IMG/VR virus record: IMGVR_UViG_3300047470_000523
Span: 1 to 36,229 of that record
Length of the DNA: 36,229 nucleotides
Origin: a virus
Direction: 5' to 3' (one strand)
Shown: one piece after another, positions 7,638-14,681 of the stretch
How the letters are laid out: each line of letters opens with the position of its first letter
Position numbering within the stretch: the stretch's first letter is position 1
The notes under the pieces: generated by a model
Told to the model about the DNA's origin: nothing
What the model saw: the letters and a program-made list of their open reading frames with translations, nothing else
The model's database searches: none
Translations under genes and position numbers: made by a program

Positions 7638-9199
7638 CAGTAGGCCCCCGCGTCTTCGACTTCGAGATCAAAGCTGTCCAGGCGCCAGCTGAAGGCTGTA
7701 CCGGTCTCGAACCTGATGGCCAAGTAGCGCCCGGTGGCGAAGCCGTCGCACCGCAGCGTCGAGCCGATCGTGTACGTCATCGCGTCCAGCCATGCCGGGT
7801 CGTCGCCTGGGTGTTCGGCCCAGCCCAGGCGCACCAGCACCGTGCCGCCGTCGTTGCCGCTGATCCGCGGGAGCACGCCGGCGATCATCTTGATGCGCTC
7901 GGGCGCGTCGAAGTGCATGCCAGTGCGCTCGAGGTAGGCATCCGGCAGCGCGCCGTTGAACGAGGCTGAGGCGTCCAGCAGATACAGCTTGTTGTCGGCA
8001 CTGCCCATCATCACGCGCGAGCGGTCTGGAGTGAAGTCCGGGCCGTTCCATGCCGTCAGGTCGGAATCCCACGGCGCCGAGTCCTGCGACCAGTTGCCCG
8101 ACAGGCTGTTGTCGACCGGGCCGGCGGCCGCGTGCGTGACGTTCGGCAGGCTGCGGAAGCTGACCGTGTCGTCGACATAGTTGTAGACAAGGGCCGTGTC
8201 GCACCAAGTCGCGCCGATACTCGGGTAGGCAATGCAGATCTCGTTCAGGAACGGGTTCTTGAAGCAGAAGGCCAGCCCCTTGTTGGCGACGTCCAGGTTT
8301 TGGAAGAGGAACCGGCGCGCCTTCTTGTCCAGCACCGACTTGGCGGTAAAGCCGTCGTGGATTACGACATCCGAGCCGGTCACGGCAAAGTGCATCGTGC
8401 CAAAGCCGGCTTCGAACTCCGCCGCGCAGCCCATGTTCAGCAGACCGCTCATGCCCGACACCTTGCGGCTCTTCAGGATGAACTGCCCGCCGATGTAGTC
8501 GAGCGCCCAGGTGCTGCTCTCCTTGTAGACGATGAAGCTGTCCTTCAGGCCCAGACCGTCCACGATCGGATCCTGCCCTTCAGCGAGGTCGAACTCGCCG
8601 GCATCCTGGGTGGCGTCGCTCGGATCCCAGGTCGAGGGCAAGGCGCCGGCTACGGCCAGATTCGACCACTTGACCATGAACGGGTAGGGCGTGCCCACCT
8701 TCGTGACGTTCAGGGCGATCATCATGTTCTTGTACTGGCGCAGCACCTTGCACGACGTGTTCGCCGGCCAGGCTGTCAGGTCCACGAACTTCGTGCCGAG
8801 GTTCTGGTTCCAGTACATCGGCGCCTTGCCGTCGCCGGCGTTCAGCACCGGGACGCCGCCGAACACGAAGCCGCTCCAGGCGTTGATGGTACCGGCGCGC
8901 GCTGTGGCGTGGCTGATGTCCGTGTGCGCCGACGCGCCGCTGGCATTGGTTACCGCCACCTGCTTGGCGGACGTCGCGTACAGCCAGTAGCGGGCGCCAG
9001 CGACGTTCGCCTGCAGCACGTACTGCGGCGCCGCCAGCGGCGCGCCGTAGACCTCGCCATGGCCGACGAACTGCAGCGCGGCGCCGTCGAGGAAGCGGGT
9101 ATTCCGCGCACCCGACCACGCGCCCAGCGGCAGCTCGTAGGCCGGACGGTCCTTGATGACGCCGAGGGCACCGGCGTTGGGGATGGAGATCTTAGACAT
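7637..9199 (-). CDS. Tail protein, probable nozzle or beta-propeller tail hub
   Basis: The 520-residue protein has repeating beta-strand segments with Trp and Asp turns (for example VYGAPLAAPQYVLQ, FVFGGVPVLNAGDG, FIVYKESSTWALDYIGG, VMMGSADNKLYLLDAS), suggesting a beta-propeller like the nozzle proteins of short-tailed phages (T7 gp12, P22 gp10). Its length is somewhat short for the T7 protein. It lies between the fibre genes and the ejection genes, the expected region. No enzymatic motif is visible. The start at 9199 overlaps the end of the upstream gene by eight bases. The nozzle role is a structural inference. Confidence 0.7.
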   Translation of the reverse strand: MSKISIPNAGALGVIKDRPAYELPLGAWSGARNTRFLDGAALQFVGHGEVYGAPLAAPQYVLQANVAGARYWLYATSAKQVAVTNASGASAHTDISHATARAGTINAWSGFVFGGVPVLNAGDGKAPMYWNQNLGTKFVDLTAWPANTSCKVLRQYKNMMIALNVTKVGTPYPFMVKWSNLAVAGALPSTWDPSDATQDAGEFDLAEGQDPIVDGLGLKDSFIVYKESSTWALDYIGGQFILKSRKVSGMSGLLNMGCAAEFEAGFGTMHFAVTGSDVVIHDGFTAKSVLDKKARRFLFQNLDVANKGLAFCFKNPFLNEICIAYPSIGATWCDTALVYNYVDDTVSFRSLPNVTHAAAGPVDNSLSGNWSQDSAPWDSDLTAWNGPDFTPDRSRVMMGSADNKLYLLDASASFNGALPDAYLERTGMHFDAPERIKMIAGVLPRISGNDGGTVLVRLGWAEHPGDDPAWLDAMTYTIGSTLRCDGFATGRYLAIRFETGTAFSWRLDSFDLEVEDAGAY

Positions 9200-9554
9200 T
9201 CAGGGCCCCGGCTGCGGTGAACAGCTGGTCGACGTCGGCCTCCGTCTTGCCTAGCGCCGCGGGAATGCCCAGTACCAGAGGATGCTGGCGTTCCATCGTC
9301 AACGCCTGGACGAAGTAGGCGCGCGCCTTGGCGCCGTCAGGCCCGGGCAGGGCGTCAAGGTAGGCTTGCACCCCTTCCATCCACCCGGCGTCGATCAGCA
9401 CCAGGTGCGCGTTGAGCATGGGGACGCGCTCGGGGACGACTGGAGAAGCAGCGGCCGCGCGGCGCGCATCGATCTCAGCCTGCTCCTCCGGAGTGGCGTC
9501 GCGCTCTTTCTGCGACAGCGTCGCGGCGTCCCAGTAGCAAATTTTGTCGATCAT
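9192..9554 (-). CDS. Tail-fibre assembly-like protein (XkdW-like C terminus)
   Basis: The 120-residue protein begins MIDKICYWDAATLSQKERDATPEEQAEIDARR, a segment commonly seen in fibre-assembly or tail-accessory proteins, and continues into a helical C-terminal part resembling the XkdW type (LVLIDAGWMEGVQAYLDALP, then RQHPLVLGI and LFTAAGAL). The ATG at 9554 overlaps the stop of the fibre gene as ATGA, which fits a chaperone made together with the fibre. Family recognition is from memory of the sequence style and is moderately sure. Confidence 0.65.
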   Translation of the reverse strand: MIDKICYWDAATLSQKERDATPEEQAEIDARRAAAASPVVPERVPMLNAHLVLIDAGWMEGVQAYLDALPGPDGAKARAYFVQALTMERQHPLVLGIPAALGKTEADVDQLFTAAGALNV

Positions 9555-10870
9555 GAGTTCACGACTCCGTAGACTTTGATAGTGCCTGCAGCGTTGAAAT
9601 TGGCCCCGTTGCGCCAATACAGGCGGAAACCAGACGCGACGTTAGCGGCCTGGTGCGTGCCCGCTAAACCTTGCGCCGTGGGGGTGCCAGAAGCAAACGA
9701 CAGGGAATTTACTGCTTTGAAGTTCGCGATCGCCGCATTCACTCCTGAGATGCGTACCGTCGCAGAAATCGGGGCGCCCGAGGTGGATGGCGCAGCGATG
9801 ACAATTCCACTGACGTTGCTCTGGCCGACAGACGGGGTATCCAGCGCGCAGTATTGGTAATTCGTACCAGCATCGACCACGCCGGCAATTGCAAATCGCA
9901 ATGCAAGCAAATCAGCGGCCGTCGAAGTGACGCCGTCGATCTGCACCAGGTATTCGTCGTATTTGCTACTGCAGACGTTGAGGAAGTCGATGTTGGCCGC
10001 GACGCCCGGAGTGAGCGGACCGGCCACCAGCAGCATCGCGGGGCGCATCAGGGCGCTACCGTTCGCGCGGCAGTAATCGACAACCCGCGCCACGCCAGCA
10101 CCGTCGCCGCGCACGCGCATGGTGTCGCCGGCTGCGGTCACGATGTTGGCCCCGGTCGGCAGGATCAGGCTCGCGCCGTTGGTCAGCGTCAGCGCGCCAT
10201 CGAACACCACCTCGCGCTCAGCGCCGGACGGGATGGTGATCGCGGTAATCGTGGTGGTGCCGGTCACGTGCAGCAGGTTGCCGGTGGCGGTCGTCAGGTT
10301 GATCGTGGCAGCCGATGCGATATCGGCGCCCTTGACCTCGTTCTGGGCATAACCGGTATGGGTCACAGTGAACCCAGCGACCGCGCCGTCCGACCGCATG
10401 AAGCCGAGGGACTGGGCCGGCAACGCGGTGGCGAATGCCTTCTGGTCGAGGTACTGCTTGGTCACCGACAGCAGACGGAACTCCGCGCCGTTGTAGCACG
10501 CGGCGTAGACGGTGCCGACCGCCAGGTCGCCCAGCACCAGTTCGGCGCCGTCGACCGCGCGCAGCAGCTTCGCGCCCAGGCCGGAGACGTTCAGCGTGCT
10601 CGCGCCAGTGTTCGCCACGGTAGGCGAGAACACCACGTTCATTCGCAGGCCGTATGCCGGCAGGGCGTTCTGCGGCGTGATCGTGTATGCATTCGCGGCG
10701 CCGCCGTCGGTTCCGGTGCAGGCGATCGCGCCCGTGTAGCCGGCGAAGTCGTTCAGCAGCGCCTTCTTCAATTCGCGGATGTGGTCGTCGCCGTCGGATT
10801 TCGCGTCCGCTGGCGCCGGCCACGCCGGGTTCAGGTCATCGATATCGGTGACGGTGGATTCGAGTCCCAT
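9551..10870 (-). CDS. Tail fibre protein
   Basis: The 439-residue protein has the phage fibre N terminus: DIDDLNPAWPAPADAKSDGDDHIRELKKAL at residues 9-38, where the KSxGDDHIRELK motif is very common in virion-attached fibres and spikes. The body consists of beta-rich repeats with NxxTLNVSGLGAK-like elements near residue 90-105, and the C terminus is a compact Gly- and Asn-rich domain that would contact the host receptor. AAGGAAG precedes the ATG at 10870. It is followed by the assembly-like gene at 9192. No reverse transcriptase or variable-repeat pair accompanies it. Confidence 0.85.
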   Translation of the reverse strand: MGLESTVTDIDDLNPAWPAPADAKSDGDDHIRELKKALLNDFAGYTGAIACTGTDGGAANAYTITPQNALPAYGLRMNVVFSPTVANTGASTLNVSGLGAKLLRAVDGAELVLGDLAVGTVYAACYNGAEFRLLSVTKQYLDQKAFATALPAQSLGFMRSDGAVAGFTVTHTGYAQNEVKGADIASAATINLTTATGNLLHVTGTTTITAITIPSGAEREVVFDGALTLTNGASLILPTGANIVTAAGDTMRVRGDGAGVARVVDYCRANGSALMRPAMLLVAGPLTPGVAANIDFLNVCSSKYDEYLVQIDGVTSTAADLLALRFAIAGVVDAGTNYQYCALDTPSVGQSNVSGIVIAAPSTSGAPISATVRISGVNAAIANFKAVNSLSFASGTPTAQGLAGTHQAANVASGFRLYWRNGANFNAAGTIKVYGVVNS

Positions 10871-10879
10871 GTTCTTCCT

Positions 10880-11494
10880 TTACGGTGTCCTGGAATCGGC
10901 GCGCACCGCCAGCGTGCCGCTGCTGTTCCAGTCGTTTTTGTTGAGCGCGTCGAACGCTGCGCGATATTTGCCTTCCCAGACTTGCAGGTTGGCAGTGTCC
11001 CGGAGGGCCGTGAAGCCTTCGGAAAGCGCCGCCGCAAGGTAGACCTCGGGGTGTTCGGTGATCAGCCAGTTCACGCCGCCGACGGCGTCGGCCAGCGGCG
11101 GGATCTCGGCCCGGTACACGCAGCTCATGGCATAGACGGCGTCCGGAATCGGGCCGAGCTTGAGTACGCCGCCTTCGATCGCGTAATTGCGCGGGACGCC
11201 GGTGGTCTGGTCCGTGTAGCGGGCCTCGAGCGCCTCGGGCGTCATGAACGTGACCTTTCCGAAGGCCGGGATCGACAGTGATCGGATGCCATTCAGGTCG
11301 TCCGGCAGCTGTATTGTCGCGAGGCCAGCTGTGGTCGGAAACGTCGCCACCACGTTTTGCAGACGCGCATCGAGATCGCTGCTGATACGCTTCTCGGCAA
11401 ACATGATGAAGTCGGGAATGTCGGCCGCCAGATCGCTGCGCCGGAGCCAGCGCGCCACCTTCGTCTGGAGCCAGGTGTAGTCGCGGCCCGCCAT
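10880..11494 (-). CDS. Head-tail adaptor protein, SU10/P22 gp4-like
   Basis: The 204-residue protein matches the SU10-type adaptor family, a ring that sits under the portal and connects it to the nozzle. Typical features are the YTWLQTKVARWLRRSDLAADIPDFIMFAEKRI helical start (residues 5-36), the LPDDLNGIRSL segment, and the C-terminal helix rich in aromatic residues (YLAAALSEGFTALRD...WEGKYRAAFDALN). I chose the ATG at 11494, which has GGGAGG five bases before it, over the GTG one codon upstream. Genes before and after overlap or nearly touch, as in a structural operon. Confidence 0.8.
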   Translation of the reverse strand: MAGRDYTWLQTKVARWLRRSDLAADIPDFIMFAEKRISSDLDARLQNVVATFPTTAGLATIQLPDDLNGIRSLSIPAFGKVTFMTPEALEARYTDQTTGVPRNYAIEGGVLKLGPIPDAVYAMSCVYRAEIPPLADAVGGVNWLITEHPEVYLAAALSEGFTALRDTANLQVWEGKYRAAFDALNKNDWNSSGTLAVRADSRTP

Positions 11495-11823
11495 CACAGC
11501 CTCCCGGGCCAGATGCGGAACATCTTGTTGTCCGGATCGTTACAGATGCGGCGGAAGTGCTCCGGGTTGCTCATCAGCTCCGCGTAGGTGACGCGGTGCT
11601 CGTTCATGTACTTTTCGAGGATCACATCGGGGATCGTGGCCGCGTGCTTCATGTCGCTGGAGCCGTGCAGGCCGGCGTTGTGCAGGTGCTTGGCCCGCTC
11701 CGCGATCGGCGTGCAATCTTGGCTCTGTCCGACGAAAATCTTCCCGTCGTGCTCGGCGAAGGTGGTCTGCACATGGCCGTGCGCGGCGCGGCGGCCCAGG
11801 CGGGCGGCGAGCACCGGGTTCAT
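11494..11823 (-). CDS. Conserved phage protein between capsid and adaptor genes
   Basis: The 109-residue protein has an N-terminal half with HVQTTFAEHDGKIFVGQSQD and a helical C-terminal half (IPDVILEKYMNEHRVTYAELMSNPEHFRRICNDPD). I do not recognise a functional domain. Position between the capsid gene and the adaptor suggests a head-completion or virion-assembly role. Its start overlaps the preceding stop as TGATG, and its stop overlaps the adaptor start region, so the three genes are probably translationally coupled. Confidence 0.7.
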   Translation of the reverse strand: MNPVLAARLGRRAAHGHVQTTFAEHDGKIFVGQSQDCTPIAERAKHLHNAGLHGSSDMKHAATIPDVILEKYMNEHRVTYAELMSNPEHFRRICNDPDNKMFRIWPGRL

Positions 11824-12116
11824 CAGCAGTCCTCCAGCGGGACGATATTGACGGTGCCGGCGGCGCTGTCCTGGATCGCGGCCACCGTGGTAATCCCGCG
11901 CGGCACGACGACGGTGATGGCGTCGCCCGGCTGGACCATCATGTCGGTGGCAAGGGCGACGGCGCCAGCCACGCCCAGGCGCACGTGAGCAGCGACGGAG
12001 GCGGAAATGCGCACGTAGCGCGGGATTTCGCTTGACGAAGCGGTGGGCAGCGGCGAGTTTGCCGAAGCGGCGGACGTGGCGATGTTGACGCCCGTCTTGA
12101 GGATGGTCGTGTTCAT
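11823..12116 (-). CDS. Small beta-rich protein after major capsid gene, possible decoration protein
   Basis: The 97-residue protein is rich in Ala, Ser, Thr and Val with predicted beta strands (YVRISASVAAHVRLGVAGAVALATD, DAITVVVPRGITTVAAIQD, GTVNIVPLED) and one lone cysteine at the end. Small beta proteins directly after the capsid gene often decorate or stabilise capsids; that is an inference from location and composition. AAGGGC precedes the ATG at 12116, and a hairpin lies just upstream of the gene. Confidence 0.65.
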   Translation of the reverse strand: MNTTILKTGVNIATSAASANSPLPTASSSEIPRYVRISASVAAHVRLGVAGAVALATDMMVQPGDAITVVVPRGITTVAAIQDSAAGTVNIVPLEDC

Positions 12117-12135
12117 AGATGCCCTTGAGGGGAGA

Positions 12136-12155
12136 GCCGGGGATTGCTCCCCGGC
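12136..12155 (-). terminator. Strong hairpin after the major capsid gene, weak terminator or attenuator
   Basis: GCCGGGGA pairs perfectly with TCCCCGGC over a four-base loop. On the minus strand it is followed only by a pyrimidine-rich run (TCTCCCCTC), so full termination is doubtful. It lies directly downstream of the capsid gene, where partial termination or mRNA protection would raise capsid output relative to later genes. Confidence 0.4.
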
Positions 12156-12171
12156 CCGGTGGTTACAACGA

Positions 12172-13098
12172 CTACAGGATGTCGACCACGCCGCCGTTGG
12201 CGGCCGGGTTCTTCGCTTCCAGCGTGTACTCGACCACGATCTGCTTGCGGCTCGAGTCGCCGGTCACGGCCAGGTCTTTCGTGGCGAACGGACGCAGGTA
12301 GGCGACCGACCACATATCCGGCTGCAGGACCGCCACGTCGCGGGTACGCATGCGGCGGTTCGGGACGGCCTTCAGGTCGCCGAAGTCAGACACGTAGACG
12401 TCGGTGGCGGCCACGACCTTCTTGTCCTCGGCCTTGTCCATGCGGGTGCTGCCGCCAGTGAAGGTCGAGAAGGTCTGCTTGGCCAGCGGCGGCAGCATGA
12501 TGACGGACGGGTTGCCGCCGGCGGTATAGACCTTCTGCAGCACGTTTTTCAGGCGCGCTTCGGTGAAAGCTGCTTGGGCGCCGTCGGTCTGCGCCACGTT
12601 GGTGGTGTAGTTCGGGGCCACGTAGCCGGCGCCGGAGTCGACGTTGTCGCCCAGGAAGCCGACCAGGCCGCGCGTCTGGCGGGTGGCGCCGGTCACGGCC
12701 ACGCCGTTCTGGGTCAGGCCGACTTCCATGTCGTTGCGCAGCTCCAGCGACTTCAGCATCATCTGGTAGCCGATTTCCGATTTACGGCCGGCGGAAACGG
12801 TGGCTTCCTGGGTACCCGACACGCCGACGGTCTTGGTGGAGATCTGCGTGTAGTTGTTCAGGCGGACGGTTGGGGTGACGACCGCGTTGGCGGCATCGTC
12901 GCCTTCGGCCGCTGCGTTGTTGCTCGGCACGGCCAGGGCCTGGGTTTGCCATTCGTGCTTCGTCGACGTCGCCTTACCTTTGCCGATCATGGACATGAAC
13001 GGGGTGTCGGTCGGGGTGATGCGGTAGATCATGTCCGTCAGATCTTCGCGGTTGCCGGTGGCGGCCGTCGACGCGTAGGTATTGGTAGGTGCTGCCAT
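12172..13098 (-). CDS. Major capsid protein, SU10 type (DUF5309)
   Basis: The 308-residue protein matches the DUF5309/SU10 major capsid family, which has an HK97-like fold. Recognised segments are the N-terminal GNREDLTDMIYRITPTDTPFMSMIGKG (residues 16-42), the strand KTVGVSGTQEATVSAG (E-loop region), the long alpha helix EIGYQMMLKSLELRNDMEVGL, and the domain with VIMLPPLAKQTFSTF. AGGAG lies eight bases before the ATG at 13098. It follows a scaffold-like gene and precedes small head-completion genes. No protease gene is near, so the shell is probably assembled around the separate scaffold. Confidence 0.88.
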   Translation of the reverse strand: MAAPTNTYASTAATGNREDLTDMIYRITPTDTPFMSMIGKGKATSTKHEWQTQALAVPSNNAAAEGDDAANAVVTPTVRLNNYTQISTKTVGVSGTQEATVSAGRKSEIGYQMMLKSLELRNDMEVGLTQNGVAVTGATRQTRGLVGFLGDNVDSGAGYVAPNYTTNVAQTDGAQAAFTEARLKNVLQKVYTAGGNPSVIMLPPLAKQTFSTFTGGSTRMDKAEDKKVVAATDVYVSDFGDLKAVPNRRMRTRDVAVLQPDMWSVAYLRPFATKDLAVTGDSSRKQIVVEYTLEAKNPAANGGVVDIL

Positions 13099-13140
13099 GG
13101 TGTTCTCCTATCGCCTCACGGCGTATGAAAAGGAAGGGGT

Positions 13141-14184
13141 TTAGCCGTATATCTCGGCAAAGATTGCGGCCGCGGCGTCGCGCGAGCCGGTTGCGGTCAA
13201 CTGGCGCATCGCCGCGGTTCGGCCATCGGTCGGCGCAACCGAGGGCGTGCCGGTGCGCGCAACCCTCGGCGGCGCTTTTGCCACCGTCGACTGCGCGTCC
13301 TTCACGCGCGCCATCAGCGCGTCGTATTGCATGGCCTTGCTGGCCAGCAGGATGCCGCGGTGGTCGGTGAACTGCATTTCCTCGGGCCTGAAGCCTTCGG
13401 CGGCCAGGTAGTTCTTGATCTTCGCCGCCTCGGCTTCGGCCTTCACCGGGTCCTTCCAGTCGGGCAGCTTGTCAAGCAGGGCTTGGTGCTGCGCTTCCAG
13501 GTGGGACTTCAGTGCGGCCGCCTGCTCGTGCTGGCGTTGACCGTGGATCTGCTGCAGCTCCTGCTCGGCCTGCTGAATCGCAGCTTGTCGCGTCTCCGCG
13601 GTGCGTTGAATCTGCAGGAATGCAACAGGATCCGATTGCAGCAGTTCGTCCGTGAGCTGGGCACGGAGCGAGTTCACTTCATGGTTAGCCTGTCCGACGA
13701 GCCCTTCGAGCTTGGCAGCGTACTGGTCACGCTGGGCGCGCGCCTCGGCATGCTGGGTCTCGGCAGCCTTGCGTGTTTCGGCCACTTCGGTGGTTTTCTT
13801 GGTGTAGTCGGCCTGACGCAAGCCGGCCTTGTAGTGCTCGGCCATTTCGGCGGCCGTCAGCTCGACCGGCTTGCCATCCACGTCGATGGTGAACTTCTCG
13901 GGCGCGGGCGCCGCGTTCGGATCGGTCTCGGCCGGCTCGGCCGGATCGGTCTTGCCGTCGCCGGCGGCCGCTGCTGCGGCATCCTCGGCGGCCAGGCGCG
14001 CCACCGCATCTTCCTGCGACTCGGCGGCCGGCGCAGGCGCCTGCTGATCGTCGTCGGCGCCGGAGCTGCCTTCGAAGTGCGCGGCGAACGCATCGACCAT
14101 TGAATCGGTCGAGCCGCCGCCGGCGGAGCCTTCGCTCTCGAACGGAGCCATGACGCGCGGACGCGTCCAGTATTTCGGGTGCAT
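13141..14184 (-). CDS. Capsid scaffold protein
   Basis: The 347-residue protein is acidic and low-complexity at its N terminus (Ala-, Asp-, Glu- and Pro-rich, residues about 15-85), then has a segment FTIDVDGKPVELTAAEMAEHYKAGLRQADYTKKT typical of phage scaffolds, a long charged coiled-coil region rich in Ala, Glu, Gln and Arg (residues about 130-260), and a short basic C-terminal tail. Scaffolds are removed after procapsid assembly. The gene is immediately upstream of the capsid gene, the standard order, and AAAGGC lies five bases before the ATG. Confidence 0.85.
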   Translation of the reverse strand: MHPKYWTRPRVMAPFESEGSAGGGSTDSMVDAFAAHFEGSSGADDDQQAPAPAAESQEDAVARLAAEDAAAAAAGDGKTDPAEPAETDPNAAPAPEKFTIDVDGKPVELTAAEMAEHYKAGLRQADYTKKTTEVAETRKAAETQHAEARAQRDQYAAKLEGLVGQANHEVNSLRAQLTDELLQSDPVAFLQIQRTAETRQAAIQQAEQELQQIHGQRQHEQAAALKSHLEAQHQALLDKLPDWKDPVKAEAEAAKIKNYLAAEGFRPEEMQFTDHRGILLASKAMQYDALMARVKDAQSTVAKAPPRVARTGTPSVAPTDGRTAAMRQLTATGSRDAAAAIFAEIYG

Positions 14185-14220
14185 AGTTGCCTTTCTGGGT
14201 GCCTCGCGGCGTGTCCAGGA

Positions 14221-14571
14221 TTAGAGGTTGATGATGTCGCCGCTGGAGAGCTGGTAGCCGGCGGGGCCGGTCTCGACGTGCGCGTGCACGCCGTTGGCCA
14301 GGTGAAGCAGTTCGCCTTCGGGCGCCGGGTGGAAGACGCGTGTAACGACGCGCTCTTCAGCGCGCGCAGCCGCGATCAGCTCATCCCATCCACAGCCAGG
14401 CCTTGCCGGCGCTCCTGCGCCAGGATCTGCTCCTGATGCTCCAGCTCCACGTTCGCCAGCTTCCCGTCCATCATCGACGCCTCCAGCGTTGCGCGCAGCT
14501 TGTGCAGCAGTTTTACTGTCATCCAGAGGGTTTCCCGGCCCTGCGGGTCCCTTGCGGGGGAGTTTAGCCAT
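14221..14571 (-). CDS. Candidate gene overlapping its neighbour in another frame
   Basis: This 116-residue frame has only one plausible start, ATG at 14571, and its first two thirds lie inside the 101-residue gene (14376-14681) in the -1 frame. The N-terminal part (Gly-, Ala- and Arg-rich) looks like an ordinary shadow frame, but the last 45 residues lie past the end of that gene and look like a real protein (VVTRVFHPAPEGELLHLANGVHAHVETG). AAGGAG lies 11 bases before the ATG, a little far. Either the overlap is real, the C-terminal part is reached by a -1 frameshift (no classic slippery heptamer was found), or it starts at a rare codon such as CTG. Confidence 0.4.
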   Translation of the reverse strand: MAKLPRKGPAGPGNPLDDSKTAAQAARNAGGVDDGREAGERGAGASGADPGAGAPARPGCGWDELIAAARAEERVVTRVFHPAPEGELLHLANGVHAHVETGPAGYQLSSGDIINL

Positions 14572-14681
14572 GCTTCTACATGCTCCTTTTCGATCAAGTT
14601 GAATGCGCGCTCAAATGCGGGGTTGTCGAGGACTTGGCGCGCCTCGTCGCCCTCGCGTGCTCGTTGGTCAAGCGTTGCCAT
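14376..14681 (-). CDS. Small conserved protein next to portal gene
   Basis: The 101-residue protein is helical and charged (MATLDQRAREGDEARQ...), with a conserved-looking SPARDPQGRETLWMTVKLLHKL segment near residue 41-62 and an acidic C-terminal helix (ELEHQEQILAQERRQG). Proteins of this style are found beside the portal gene of other podoviruses with no known function; an assembly role is inferred. It overlaps the end of the portal gene by 14 bases. Confidence 0.75.
   Translation of the reverse strand: MATLDQRAREGDEARQVLDNPAFERAFNLIEKEHVEAWLNSPARDPQGRETLWMTVKLLHKLRATLEASMMDGKLANVELEHQEQILAQERRQGLAVDGMS

Noticed and set aside
9551-10870. Diversity-generating retroelement acting on the fibre gene
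   Set aside because: No reverse transcriptase gene or template/variable repeat pair was found in the window.
9854-11281. Plus-strand frame of 475 residues opposite the fibre and adaptor genes
   Set aside because: It has shadow composition, and the minus-strand genes with recognised motifs explain the region.
14376-14571. Classic -1 slippery heptamer in the overlap
   Set aside because: Reading the overlap in the 101-residue frame, no X XXY YYZ heptamer is present; homopolymer runs there are out of register.
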